A stretch of DNA of 14,619 bases, from assembly GCA_964472465.1 (NCBI GenBank), contig CAYYLW010000058.1, positions 1-14,619 on the forward strand, in the 5' to 3' direction. Positions 1 through 6,094 of this stretch are shown in pieces (position 1 is the first letter of the stretch; every line of letters starts with the position of its first letter). The position numbers were made by a program, and so were the translations under genes. The notes beneath the pieces were generated by a model. That model saw only the letters and a list, made by a program, of their open reading frames with translations. It was not told where the DNA came from and made no database searches. The stretch comes from JAAYCI01 sp964472465. Lineage in GTDB: Bacteria; Bacillota; Clostridia; Oscillospirales; Ruminococcaceae.

Positions 1-1
1 G

Positions 2-394
2 CCCATGCTCACCGGCACCGGGGGCAACGCGGGCAGCCAAAGCAGCACCATGGTGATTCGTGGTATTGCCCTGGGGGAGATTGGCCCGAAGGATTTCCTC
101 ACCGTGCTGTGGAAAGAGATGCGCATCAGCTTGGTGGTGGGCGTGGTGCTGGCGCTGGTGAACTACCTGCGTATTGTGCTTACCTACCCCGGTAGCGGCT
201 TGGTGCCACTGGTGGTGTCTCTGGCGCTGGTGGGGGCCATATTCATTGCCAAGGTGATTGGCGGGGTGTTGCCCATTTTGGCCAAAGCCGTTAAACTGGA
301 CCCCGCGCTGCTGGCGGCGCCGGTGGTAACCACCGTGGTGGATGCGCTGAGTTTGGTTTTGTATTTCAACATTGCCCGCTGGATACTGGGCTAG
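2..394 (+). CDS. mgtE: Magnesium channel MgtE, C-terminal part (5' end cut by window)
   Basis: This is the last 130 codons of an MgtE-type Mg2+ channel; the window begins inside the gene, so the ATG at 5 is an internal methionine (the frame is open from base 2). MgtE proteins are homodimeric inner-membrane Mg2+ channels gated by cytoplasmic Mg2+-sensing domains, which are missing here because of the window edge. Visible signatures are the GTGGNAGSQSSTMVIRG segment (residues 6-22 of the fragment), a DPA motif before the last helix, and the pore-lining Asp in TTVVD near the end, the residue known to bind Mg2+ in the family. About 60% of positions are identical to the C-terminus of the next gene, so the two are paralogs in tandem. 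It ends with TAG. No terminator or promoter is apparent in the 117 bp before the next gene, so co-transcription is likely. Confidence 0.93.
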   Translation, partial: PMLTGTGGNAGSQSSTMVIRGIALGEIGPKDFLTVLWKEMRISLVVGVVLALVNYLRIVLTYPGSGLVPLVVSLALVGAIFIAKVIGGVLPILAKAVKLDPALLAAPVVTTVVDALSLVLYFNIARWILG

Positions 395-511
395 CAGAGG
401 GTGCATGCCAATGCTTCCATAAAAAGCACCGAGAAAAGCCCGGGTGTTGCATGATGGTGGTATGGGAAAAAAGGCCTGGAATGGCTGCGAAAGCGGAAAG
501 GGGGGAGACTG

Positions 512-1861
512 GTGGCAAGCAGGATAAACGAAGTGCGGCTGGGTGTGCTGGCGGGGCAGAAAAATTACCGGGCGCTGCGCGCGGCTTTGGCCGAGATGAA
601 CGAAGTAGACGTGGCGGGCTTTTTGGAAGACCTGCCCGAAGAGCAGCGGCCCCTAGTCTTCCGTACCTTAGAAAAAGACCAGGCGATGGATGTTTTTGCC
701 GAACTGGAGACCGACACCCAGCAGCATATTATCGAGCGTATTACAGACCGCGAACTGGCCGACCTGATGGAAGAGCTGGCGGTGGACGACGCGGTGGACA
801 TGCTGGAAGAGATGCCCGCCATGCTGGTAAAGCGTGTGCTGCAAACGGCCACGCCCGAAATGCGGGCCCTCATCAACGAGTTTTTGCGCTATCCAGAAAA
901 TTCTGCCGGCAGTATTATGACGGCGGAATTTACAGATTTGCGCAAAAAAATGACGGTGGAGGACGCCATCAAACGCCTGCGCCGCACCGGGGAGGACCGC
1001 GAGACCATCTACACCTGTTATGTGATGGACGACGCGAGGCACCTAGAGGGCGTGGTGACCGTAAAAGACCTGTTGCTGGCCCATGATAACGACCTGGTGA
1101 GCGACCTGATGGAGCCGGACGTTATCTCGGTACACACCACCAGCGACAGGGAAGAGGCCGTGCAACTGATGGCCAAATATGGCTTTATCTCCCTGCCCGT
1201 GGTGGATGCGGAAAACCGCCTGGTGGGCATTGTAACGGTGGACGACGCGGTGGAGATCATCCAGGAGGAGGCCACCGAGGACTTTGAGAAAATGGCGGCG
1301 ATGGCCCCTTCGGACCGTCCCTACCTCAAAACCGGGGTGCTTACCCTTTCGCGCAACCGTATCTTCTGGCTGCTGTTTTTGATGGTGAGCAGCATGATCA
1401 CTGGGGCCATTTTGGGCAAATTTGAAGCGGCCTTCGAGGTCATTCCCATCCTGGTTACCTTCATTCCCATGCTCACCGATACGGGCGGCAACGCGGGTAG
1501 CCAGGCCAGCACCATGGTCATTCGTGGCATTGCCCTGGGCGAAATTGTCCCGCGCGATTTTGGCGCGGTGGTGTTTAAAGAGTTGCGGGTGAGCCTGATG
1601 GTGGGCCTGCCCTTGGCGGCCCTGAATTTCTTGCGCATCCTCATCACCTACCCCGGCTTTGGCATGGAGGGCCTGGTGGTTAGCCTTGCCATGGTGTGCA
1701 CGGTGGTGCTGGCCAACACGGCGGGCGGGGTGCTGCCTATGCTGGCCAGGCTGGTGCGCATAGACCCCGCCATCATGGCCGCACCGCTGATAGCCACCTT
1801 GGTGGATGGTTGCTCCTTGCTGATTTATTTTACCATCGCTGTAAATTTGCTGCCCCTCTAG
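512..1861 (+). CDS. mgtE: Magnesium channel MgtE (second tandem copy, complete)
   Basis: Complete 449-aa MgtE, close to the usual ~450 aa. The likely start is GTG at 512, preceded by a purine-rich AAAGGGGGGAG ribosome binding site at 497-507; ATG codons further upstream (451, 454, 462, 481) are out of frame. Domain order: helical MgtE N-domain (about residues 10-135), the linking YPENSAGSIMT motif (127-137), two CBS domains (about 138-195 and 200-252), then the membrane domain (about 283-449) with the TGGNAGSQASTMVIRG signature (324-339). The conserved pore Asp falls at residue 432 in ATLVDG. In characterised MgtE the N and CBS domains bind cytoplasmic Mg2+ and close the pore; the acidic residues needed for that are plentiful here, which suggests normal gating (inference). 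It follows another mgtE at 117 bp. No riboswitch was recognised between the copies, so any M-box would lie upstream of the first copy, outside the window. Confidence 0.97.
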   Translation: MASRINEVRLGVLAGQKNYRALRAALAEMNEVDVAGFLEDLPEEQRPLVFRTLEKDQAMDVFAELETDTQQHIIERITDRELADLMEELAVDDAVDMLEEMPAMLVKRVLQTATPEMRALINEFLRYPENSAGSIMTAEFTDLRKKMTVEDAIKRLRRTGEDRETIYTCYVMDDARHLEGVVTVKDLLLAHDNDLVSDLMEPDVISVHTTSDREEAVQLMAKYGFISLPVVDAENRLVGIVTVDDAVEIIQEEATEDFEKMAAMAPSDRPYLKTGVLTLSRNRIFWLLFLMVSSMITGAILGKFEAAFEVIPILVTFIPMLTDTGGNAGSQASTMVIRGIALGEIVPRDFGAVVFKELRVSLMVGLPLAALNFLRILITYPGFGMEGLVVSLAMVCTVVLANTAGGVLPMLARLVRIDPAIMAAPLIATLVDGCSLLIYFTIAVNLLPL

Positions 1862-1893
1862 GTGGGGTATGGCGATGGCCACAAACTGTTCAC

Positions 1894-1911
1894 AAAGCCT
1901 TCGCTTTTTTT
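1894..1911 (+). terminator. Possible weak terminator after mgtE
   Basis: A short hairpin AAAGC-CTTC-GCTTT (1894-1907) runs into a T tract ending at 1911, 33 bp after the mgtE stop and just before the trxA promoter. The position is right, but the stem has only five pairs, three of them A-T, so termination may be inefficient. Confidence 0.4.
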
Positions 1912-1914
1912 CTC

Positions 1915-1943
1915 TTGCAATTGCGGGGCCTTTGCAGTATAAA
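1915..1943 (+). promoter_or_regulatory. Promoter of trxA
   Basis: A sigma-A type promoter: TTGCAA (1915-1920), 17-bp spacer, TATAAA (1938-1943). Transcription would begin near 1950, leaving a leader of about 70 nt before the trxA ATG. The -35 box overlaps an 8-bp palindrome GCAATTGC (1917-1924). An in-frame ATG at 1943 sits inside the -10 box and so cannot be the start of trxA if this promoter is used. Confidence 0.65.
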
Positions 1944-2023
1944 TGTTAGGTAAAAAAACACAGGCTGAAAGGGGGCTTTTTTGTTGCCCCTGCCAGACCA
2001 AAAAAAGGAGGCGTAGTGTACAA

Positions 2024-2329
2024 ATGGTTATACACGTAACAAAGGATACCTTTGAGGATGAAGTGGTAAAGAGTGATAAACCCGTTTTGGTGGAGTTTTG
2101 GGCATCCTGGTGTGGCCCGTGCAAAATGATGGGCCCGATTATTGACCAGTTGGCCGAGGAACTGAAAGATACGAAAGTGTGCAAAATCAATTCCGACGAA
2201 GAACCGGAATTGGCCACCCAGTTTGAAATTATGAGCATCCCCACCGTGATTGTGTTCAAGAACGGGCAGGCCGTGGGCCAAAGTGTGGGTGTAGCCCCAA
2301 AAGATAAGCTGCTGCAATTGCTGGACTAG
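2024..2329 (+). CDS. trxA: Thioredoxin
   Basis: A 101-aa cytoplasmic thioredoxin of standard length, which reduces protein disulfides using electrons from thioredoxin reductase. The active site WCGPC is at residues 29-33, within the typical VEFWASWCGPCK context, and the conserved cis-proline follows in SIPT (Pro73). The glycine near the C-terminus (VGVAPK) is also conserved in the family. The ATG at 2024 was chosen because an AGGAGG Shine-Dalgarno lies at 2006-2011 (12-nt spacing, slightly long) and the predicted protein then begins exactly where thioredoxins normally do; the longer in-frame ORF from 1943 overlaps the promoter. An additional non-active-site cysteine is present at residue 53. 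No thioredoxin reductase gene is adjacent, so trxA appears to be a single-gene unit between mgtE and a convergent secreted-protein gene. Confidence 0.97.
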   Translation: MVIHVTKDTFEDEVVKSDKPVLVEFWASWCGPCKMMGPIIDQLAEELKDTKVCKINSDEEPELATQFEIMSIPTVIVFKNGQAVGQSVGVAPKDKLLQLLD

Positions 2330-2335
2330 TGTTCG

Positions 2336-2358
2336 GGTAGCCCTTCCGTTTGGCTACC
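2336..2358 (+). other. Hairpin just downstream of trxA
   Basis: A perfect 7-bp inverted repeat, GGTAGCC / GGCTACC, with a 9-nt loop begins 6 nt after the trxA stop. No T tract follows, so it is not a classical terminator; it may act as a 3'-end stabilising structure ahead of the larger inverted repeat at 2406-2459. Confidence 0.4.
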
Positions 2359-2405
2359 GCACACAAGGCCAAAAAGCGAAACGTTGTAGAATACAGGCTG
2401 AAATA

Positions 2406-2459
2406 CTTTGAAACAAGTGAAGCCCCGCCTTTCTTGGCGGGGCTTCACTTGTTTCAAAG
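2406..2459. terminator. Perfect 24-bp inverted repeat, probable bidirectional terminator
   Basis: Arms 2406-2429 and 2436-2459 are exact reverse complements over 24 bp with a 6-nt loop (TTTCTT). The GC-rich core GAAGCCCCGCC is flanked by an A/T-richer base (TTTGAAACAAGT). It sits between the convergent genes trxA (+) and the secreted-protein gene (-), which is the expected place for a two-way terminator. The run after the core is ACTTGTTTC rather than a pure T tract, so termination efficiency is uncertain. The outer arm shares an ACAAG/CTTGT motif with the clear terminator at 3926-3980. Confidence 0.65.
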
Positions 2460-2474
2460 GAATAGTGTATAACG

Positions 2475-3080
2475 TTATGCCACCCCGGTGGGCGGGGAAA
2501 GGATGGTGGTGGCCGGGGGGGATGTGCTAGAGAAAAGCATAAACGTGCCGGAGAAGGGGGGCCGGAAACGGAACCCGCCTTCAAACACTTCATCTACGGG
2601 AATTTGTACACAGTGGCCGCCCTCTTGTAGCCCGGCCACCATAATGGTGCTACCCGCCCCCACCTGGTTGCTGTACACCGTAAAACCGGCCTCTTCGTCC
2701 AATGGGGCCGGGGTGCCGCTTTGCACGCCAAAACAAAGGGTGTCCAGGGCCGTGGCGGGCCATTGTTGCTGCTGGGCATAGGCTTCCAGTGCCATTTTCT
2801 GCTGGGCGGGGGGGCTGTATAGGGTAACGCCTTTTGGCAAAGCGATGTCCACCTGGGAAACGGGGCTGCGGGCCAGCGTGCTGGTGGCCTGCTGCAAAGT
2901 GCCCGTGGGAAGAGACACGGCGGGCAGGCTGCCCACCGGGGCACTTTGCATCGCCGCTGGGGCGGCAAGGCTGCCGGCAGGGGGGCCGGCAGTGGCTTGT
3001 GAGGGCCCCGCCAGCAGCGGCAGGCTCATCCCAAACAGTGCCGAAAGCACGGCCAACATCACCGCAGATTTTTTTTCCAT
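2475..3080 (-). CDS. Small secreted protein of unknown function
   Basis: I do not recognise the family. The predicted product is 201 aa. The start at 3080 (MEKKSAVML) is chosen because AGGAGG lies 7 nt upstream (3088-3093) and the protein then opens with a typical signal peptide: basic MEKK, a hydrophobic stretch (about residues 6-24) and an ATA cleavage motif (29-31). The frame stays open further upstream to 3203, but that would bury the signal peptide and cross the promoter. After cleavage comes an Ala/Pro/Ser-rich, low-complexity linker (about 32-75), then a more ordered part (about 76-201) with two cysteines (116 and 157) that could form a disulfide outside the cell. No LPXTG anchor, lipobox or transmembrane tail is visible, so it is probably released or loosely wall-bound. 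It converges on trxA and diverges from the HdeD-like gene. Confidence 0.8.
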   Translation of the reverse strand: MEKKSAVMLAVLSALFGMSLPLLAGPSQATAGPPAGSLAAPAAMQSAPVGSLPAVSLPTGTLQQATSTLARSPVSQVDIALPKGVTLYSPPAQQKMALEAYAQQQQWPATALDTLCFGVQSGTPAPLDEEAGFTVYSNQVGAGSTIMVAGLQEGGHCVQIPVDEVFEGGFRFRPPFSGTFMLFSSTSPPATTILSPPTGVA

Positions 3081-3138
3081 CTCTTGCCCTCCTGGGGGGC
3101 GCCTTTCGCACAAAAGCACGCCCACACTCTTGTTTTTT

Positions 3139-3147
3139 AGTATACCA
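3139..3147 (-). promoter_or_regulatory. Extended -10 promoter of the secreted-protein gene
   Basis: Read on the minus strand the sequence is TGGTATACT, an extended -10 (TG, one base, TATACT). No good -35 box lies 17 bp upstream, which fits dependence on the TG extension. Transcription would start near 3132, leaving a leader of about 50 nt that contains the AGGAGG site. Confidence 0.6.
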
Positions 3148-3258
3148 CGCCAGCCGTGCCAGGGGAATAGCCAAGGGAAGGCGGGGGACAAAAATAGGGT
3201 CAAGTTTGGCCGGAATAATGGCTTTCAAGGCGGAAAAACGCGGTTTTGTCTTTTTCGC

Positions 3259-3287
3259 TTGCATTGGGAAATACATGTTGCTATACT
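3259..3287 (+). promoter_or_regulatory. Promoter of the HdeD-like gene
   Basis: TTGCAT (3259-3264), a 17-bp spacer, and TATACT (3282-3287) preceded by TGC, giving an extended -10. The predicted start is near 3294, so the mRNA leader is about 55 nt. It diverges from the minus-strand promoter at 3139-3147. Confidence 0.65.
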
Positions 3288-3293
3288 ATAGCA
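3279..3293. promoter_or_regulatory. 15-bp palindrome over the -10 box, possible operator
   Basis: TGCTATACTATAGCA is a perfect inverted repeat (7-bp arms around a central C) that covers the extended -10 box of the HdeD-like gene and reaches the start point. A dimeric regulator binding here would block RNA polymerase. Part of the symmetry comes from the -10 sequence itself, so the call is tentative. Confidence 0.4.
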
Positions 3294-3311
3294 GTTCGAT
3301 TCTCGGTCAGC

Positions 3312-3325
3312 GGGGGGCGGCCCCC
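3312..3325 (+). other. GC hairpin in the leader of the HdeD-like gene
   Basis: GGGGG (3312-3316), loop GCGG, CCCCC (3321-3325) forms a short, very stable hairpin in the 5' leader. It ends 5 nt before the GGAAAGGAGT ribosome binding site (3331-3340), so it could affect ribosome access or mRNA decay; no function is shown by the sequence. Confidence 0.4.
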
Positions 3326-3349
3326 ATTTTGGAAAGGAGTTTTGGTATT

Positions 3350-3898
3350 ATGAAAGCGGTATCGATTATTTTGGGCATTCTGTTGGCCATTGGCGGGTTT
3401 TTTCTGATGTTGACGCCCGGCATGACCTTCGCCAGCATGAGCTGGGTAGTGGGCTTCTTGCTACTGTTTGCCGGTGTGAATTCGGTGGTGGAGTATTTTG
3501 TGAACCGGAAAACGGGCACCCAGTCCATTTCAGAGATTGTGATTGGCATTTTGTGCGGCCTGCTGGGCATTCTGGTTCTGGTAAATCCCCTCGTCGGCCT
3601 GCTTACCGATGGCCTGCTCATCTACGCGTTTGATTTCTGGCTGATTATTGGCGGGGTTATCCGCATTGGGCGCTCGGTGCAGATGAAAAAAGAGGGAGAC
3701 AAGAGCTGGGTGTGGGTGCTGGTATTTGCCATCCTTTCGGTTCTGGTGGGCTTCTACGCCCTGTTTAACATCATCGCTTCGGCCATGGCCATTGGCCTGT
3801 TGGCGGGCGCGGTGGTGCTGATGAACGGCATTAGCATGATTGCCGCCAGCTCCGCCATGGGCGGCAGCGGCCAAGGCGGCGGCACAGCGGCAGCCTAA
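3350..3898 (+). CDS. HdeD/DUF308-like integral membrane protein
   Basis: A 182-aa, very hydrophobic protein with about six membrane helices (roughly residues 4-22, 31-48, 61-79, 83-104, 119-137 and 141-165), matching the length and helix pairing of the HdeD/DUF308 family. Family-like features are the repeated helix pairs with short glycine-rich turns, the SEIVIGILCGLLGILVLVNP segment (61-80) and an IGGVIRI segment near 100-106. E. coli HdeD is linked to acid resistance, but the biochemical role of most members, including this one, is unknown. The start at 3350 follows an AAAGGAG site (3333-3339); the same frame is open far upstream (to 2834), but that part overlaps the divergent secreted-protein gene and two promoters. 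The C-terminus is a short Gly/Ser/Ala-rich tail. It is a single-gene unit with its own promoter and terminator. Confidence 0.85.
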   Translation: MKAVSIILGILLAIGGFFLMLTPGMTFASMSWVVGFLLLFAGVNSVVEYFVNRKTGTQSISEIVIGILCGLLGILVLVNPLVGLLTDGLLIYAFDFWLIIGGVIRIGRSVQMKKEGDKSWVWVLVFAILSVLVGFYALFNIIASAMAIGLLAGAVVLMNGISMIAASSAMGGSGQGGGTAAA

Positions 3899-3925
3899 AA
3901 TTTTGGTTTGGCCTATTTCCAGTGG

Positions 3926-3980
3926 ATAGAGCATAAAAACAAGCACCCGGGGTTCCCCGAGTGCTTGTTTTTTGCTCTAT
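3926..3980. terminator. Bidirectional terminator between convergent genes
   Basis: A long inverted repeat: outer arms ATAGAGCA (3926-3933) and TGCTCTAT (3973-3980), middle arms AAAACAAGCAC and GTGCTTGTTTT, and a GC-rich centre around 3946-3960. It carries an A tract on the left and a T tract on the right (GTTTTTT, 3967-3973), so it can terminate transcription from both sides. It lies between the HdeD-like gene (stop at 3898) and the DUF2207 gene, whose TAA stop overlaps its last base. Confidence 0.9.
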
Positions 3981-5890
3981 TAGCGCAGGCCAAAACGGCG
4001 GCGCAACTGGTCTTTCAGGCGGCGCAGGCGCGCAGCCAAAGATTTGGGGTTTTGGCCGGGCCGCCCCCGCCAAACGCGAAAGGCACGGGCAATTTTGCTG
4101 ATGCTATAGGTATAGGCCCACAATTCACCGCTTCGGCCGGGGGGGCTGCCCTCGGTTCCGAAATAGCGGGGGAAGGGAATTTCAGGGGGCCATTCATACT
4201 CGGGGGAGGGGGGCGGTTGCTCGGCCAGGCGGGTTTGTACCAGGGCCAGCTCTGCCCCCAGGGTTTTAGAAAAACCAAAGGCCGAGGCATACACCAGGTA
4301 ATCGCCCCACAGGCTGATTTCCTCATAGGGGTTTTCGCAGAGCAGGGAGTATTCCCGCAGGTATTTGGCAAACCCTCGCCAGGCTTTTAGCTCGTTTAGG
4401 CCCTTTTGGGTAAGCCGCAGGCGGAAGGCCGCATACAGCCCCGCGGGCAGGGCGGCCAGTAATAGCCCCCCCACCAAAATCAGCTTGCCCGCAAACTGCC
4501 CAAACACCAGGCAGAGGAGGGCCAACGCCAGGCAAACCAGGGCGGCCCAGCCCAAGGGGCAGGTGAAAAAACGCACCGGACGGGCCCAGCCCATGCGGCC
4601 AAAGCGGCGGCGCACCGCCTCATTAAACGCGGCCAGGGATTTTTCGGCCCGGGCGGGGTGGGTTTTTTTGTGGTTTTCCAAATCTTCTAAGCGGAAGGGG
4701 CCGCCGTGTTCGGCGGCCAGCGCCTTGTATATTTCCAGCAGCACCAGTTCTTCGCCTTCGGCGGGGCTTTGGCCTTGCTCATGCACGGCGATGCGCAGCC
4801 CTTCGCCCTCTTCGCTGCCCTCCAGGCCAAGCCAGCGCTTGTGTAGCAAAGAAAGGGTGGTGGCCGAAAGTGCGTACCCCTCGCCGCCGTCGCCCTTGTC
4901 GGAAGCGTTTTCGTGGTAATACAGCCGTGCCATGATGGCGGGGCGTACACAGGTGGGCATCGCCCGCCGCAATGGCACATCGGCCGAGAGGGCGGCCTTG
5001 CTTTTGCGCTCGCTGTGCACCAGCATCAGCACCACGGCGGCCAGTGCCGCCGCCCCGCCTAAAATACACAGCAGCACCGAAAAGTGGCGGTATTGGCCCA
5101 TGGAGCCGCGCCCCTGGCCGCTGCCGGCCTCTTCGGCCAAGGCGGTTTCCAAAACAGGGGTGCCAGAGAATAGGGTGCTGCCCTGGGTGCTGCCGGGGGG
5201 CAGCAGCAAGCGCAGTTCCAGTTCGGTGCGCGCGGGCAGTTTATCGGCAAATACGGTAAGCAGCCCGGAATCGGCCAGTTCCCAGGTGCTGCCCTCGGTG
5301 CAGTGCACCCAGGCGGTCACCTCTTGTGCGCTGGCCCCGCCGGGGTAATGCAGGGTAAGCTGAAAACGGTTCACCGGCAGGGTGTTGCTGCCCGAGAGGA
5401 AGGGGTAGCGCAGTTCGTCGGCATCGGCGTAGTTGGCGGGCACCCCGGTGAGGGTGTAGGAGAGGGTGAAGTTCCGCTCCCCACTTTGGATATCCGGAAA
5501 ATTCCAGCCCAGTTCATACCAGCCGGAACTATCTTGTATATAGCAGCTACGCTCGGGCGCGGTAAAAGCCCCAGCGCCCTCGGCCAAGCGGTATTCCCGC
5601 CCGTAGTCGGCGTCATACACCGTAAAATCCTGCACGCCGCTGGCCTGTGTTTTGCCAATGAACAGCGAGTGGTTCCAGAAAGGGGCGTCGCGCTTGGAAT
5701 ACTGCACCTGCCAGTGTTCGGTGATGCGCATATTGCCGTTTTCCATCAGTTCTGCGTTGATGTTGAGGCTGGCCAGTTTTTGCTTTGCGCCAAACGCATA
5801 GTCCAGCCGGAAGAAACCGATGCAAAAAGCGCCGGCCACCAAAAGGCCCAAAACGCCCAAGAGCAAGGCAATCCATCTTTTGCGGCTCAC
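3980..5890 (-). CDS. DUF2207 family membrane protein
   Basis: A 636-aa protein with the DUF2207 architecture: a first membrane helix (about residues 7-27), a large extracytoplasmic beta-rich domain (28-265) containing the family-like INAELMENGNMRITEHW segment (44-60), a second helix (about 269-292), a cytoplasmic part (293-440), and a helix pair (about 445-465 and 468-490). After these comes the characteristic LKAWRGFAKYLREY ... LWGDYLVYASAFG block (501-539). The molecular function of the family is unknown. The start is GTG at 5890, 7 nt after AAAGGGGG; an ATG at 5894 is in another frame. Members I know usually end in a glycine-rich tail, whereas this one ends in an arginine/lysine-rich tail (about 604-636), which would sit in the cytoplasm if the topology is right. 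It has its own strong promoter and lies 204 bp downstream of addA. Confidence 0.85.
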   Translation of the reverse strand: MSRKRWIALLLGVLGLLVAGAFCIGFFRLDYAFGAKQKLASLNINAELMENGNMRITEHWQVQYSKRDAPFWNHSLFIGKTQASGVQDFTVYDADYGREYRLAEGAGAFTAPERSCYIQDSSGWYELGWNFPDIQSGERNFTLSYTLTGVPANYADADELRYPFLSGSNTLPVNRFQLTLHYPGGASAQEVTAWVHCTEGSTWELADSGLLTVFADKLPARTELELRLLLPPGSTQGSTLFSGTPVLETALAEEAGSGQGRGSMGQYRHFSVLLCILGGAAALAAVVLMLVHSERKSKAALSADVPLRRAMPTCVRPAIMARLYYHENASDKGDGGEGYALSATTLSLLHKRWLGLEGSEEGEGLRIAVHEQGQSPAEGEELVLLEIYKALAAEHGGPFRLEDLENHKKTHPARAEKSLAAFNEAVRRRFGRMGWARPVRFFTCPLGWAALVCLALALLCLVFGQFAGKLILVGGLLLAALPAGLYAAFRLRLTQKGLNELKAWRGFAKYLREYSLLCENPYEEISLWGDYLVYASAFGFSKTLGAELALVQTRLAEQPPPSPEYEWPPEIPFPRYFGTEGSPPGRSGELWAYTYSISKIARAFRVWRGRPGQNPKSLAARLRRLKDQLRRRFGLR

Positions 5891-5965
5891 GCATGGGCCC
5901 CCTTTACGGTTTGTTGCCCGCCGTCCCCCATGTTTGCCGGGGCCTTGGGCGGTGTGTGCTTTACT

Positions 5966-5994
5966 ATTATAACTTTACAAAGGAAAAGCGTCAA
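5966..5994 (-). promoter_or_regulatory. Near-consensus promoter of the DUF2207 gene
   Basis: On the minus strand: TTGACG (5994-5989), a 17-bp spacer, and TATAAT (5971-5966), 11 of 12 consensus bases. It is the best promoter match in the window. Transcription should begin near 5959, about 70 nt before the GTG start. A direct repeat of CTTTAC on the plus strand (5959-5964 and 5973-5978, 14-bp period) straddles the -10 box and could be a regulator site. Confidence 0.8.
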
Positions 5995-5996
5995 TT

Positions 5997-6014
5997 GCCG
6001 GGCCGTTTCCCGGC
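5997..6014. other. Inverted repeat upstream of the DUF2207 promoter
   Basis: GCCGGG (5997-6002), a 6-nt spacer, and CCCGGC (6009-6014) form a perfect 6-bp inverted repeat directly upstream of the -35 box. It could be a regulator site or a transcript structure at the end of the addBA mRNA; it lacks a T tract. Confidence 0.35.
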
Positions 6015-6053
6015 GGTGGCAGGAAGGCGCGCTATGGCGTTTTTTGAGGAGAA

Positions 6054-6086
6054 CAAGGCCAAGGCCTTGCTTTTCGCGCGCAAAAG
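6054..6086. other. Two adjacent inverted repeats just downstream of addA
   Basis: CAAGGCC-AA-GGCCTTG (6054-6069) and CTTTT-N7-AAAAG (6070-6086) lie within 41 bp of the addA stop. On the minus strand they could fold into 3'-end hairpins, but no T tract follows, so I see no clear intrinsic terminator for addBA; termination could be factor-dependent or transcripts may run on into the DUF2207 gene. Confidence 0.35.
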
Positions 6087-6094
6087 GCCCCTCT

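Noticed and set aside
395..511. Riboswitch or promoter between the two mgtE genes
   Set aside because: No well-spaced -35/-10 pair and no M-box-like structure could be recognised in the 117 bp; only a loose GGTGC/GCACC pairing.
451..1086. Plus-strand frame of 211 codons overlapping the start of mgtE
   Set aside because: Its product is Arg/Gly-rich with no recognisable domain and is simply another reading frame of mgtE.
2..1861. A single mgtE gene broken by a frameshift
   Set aside because: The second gene is complete with its own N, CBS and membrane domains, so the upstream fragment is the end of a separate copy.
1943..2023. Longer thioredoxin with 27 additional N-terminal residues
   Set aside because: The start codon lies inside the -10 box of the promoter, and thioredoxins normally begin at the position given by the ATG at 2024.
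1960..2403. 11-bp direct repeat ACAGGCTGAAA on both sides of trxA (1960-1970 and 2393-2403)
   Set aside because: Matches of this length are expected by chance many times in a window of this size, and nothing else about the flanks suggests an insertion.
2834..3349. Open frame joined to the start of the HdeD-like gene
   Set aside because: It overlaps the oppositely oriented secreted-protein gene and both divergent promoters, and the ATG at 3350 has a strong ribosome binding site and begins directly with a membrane helix.
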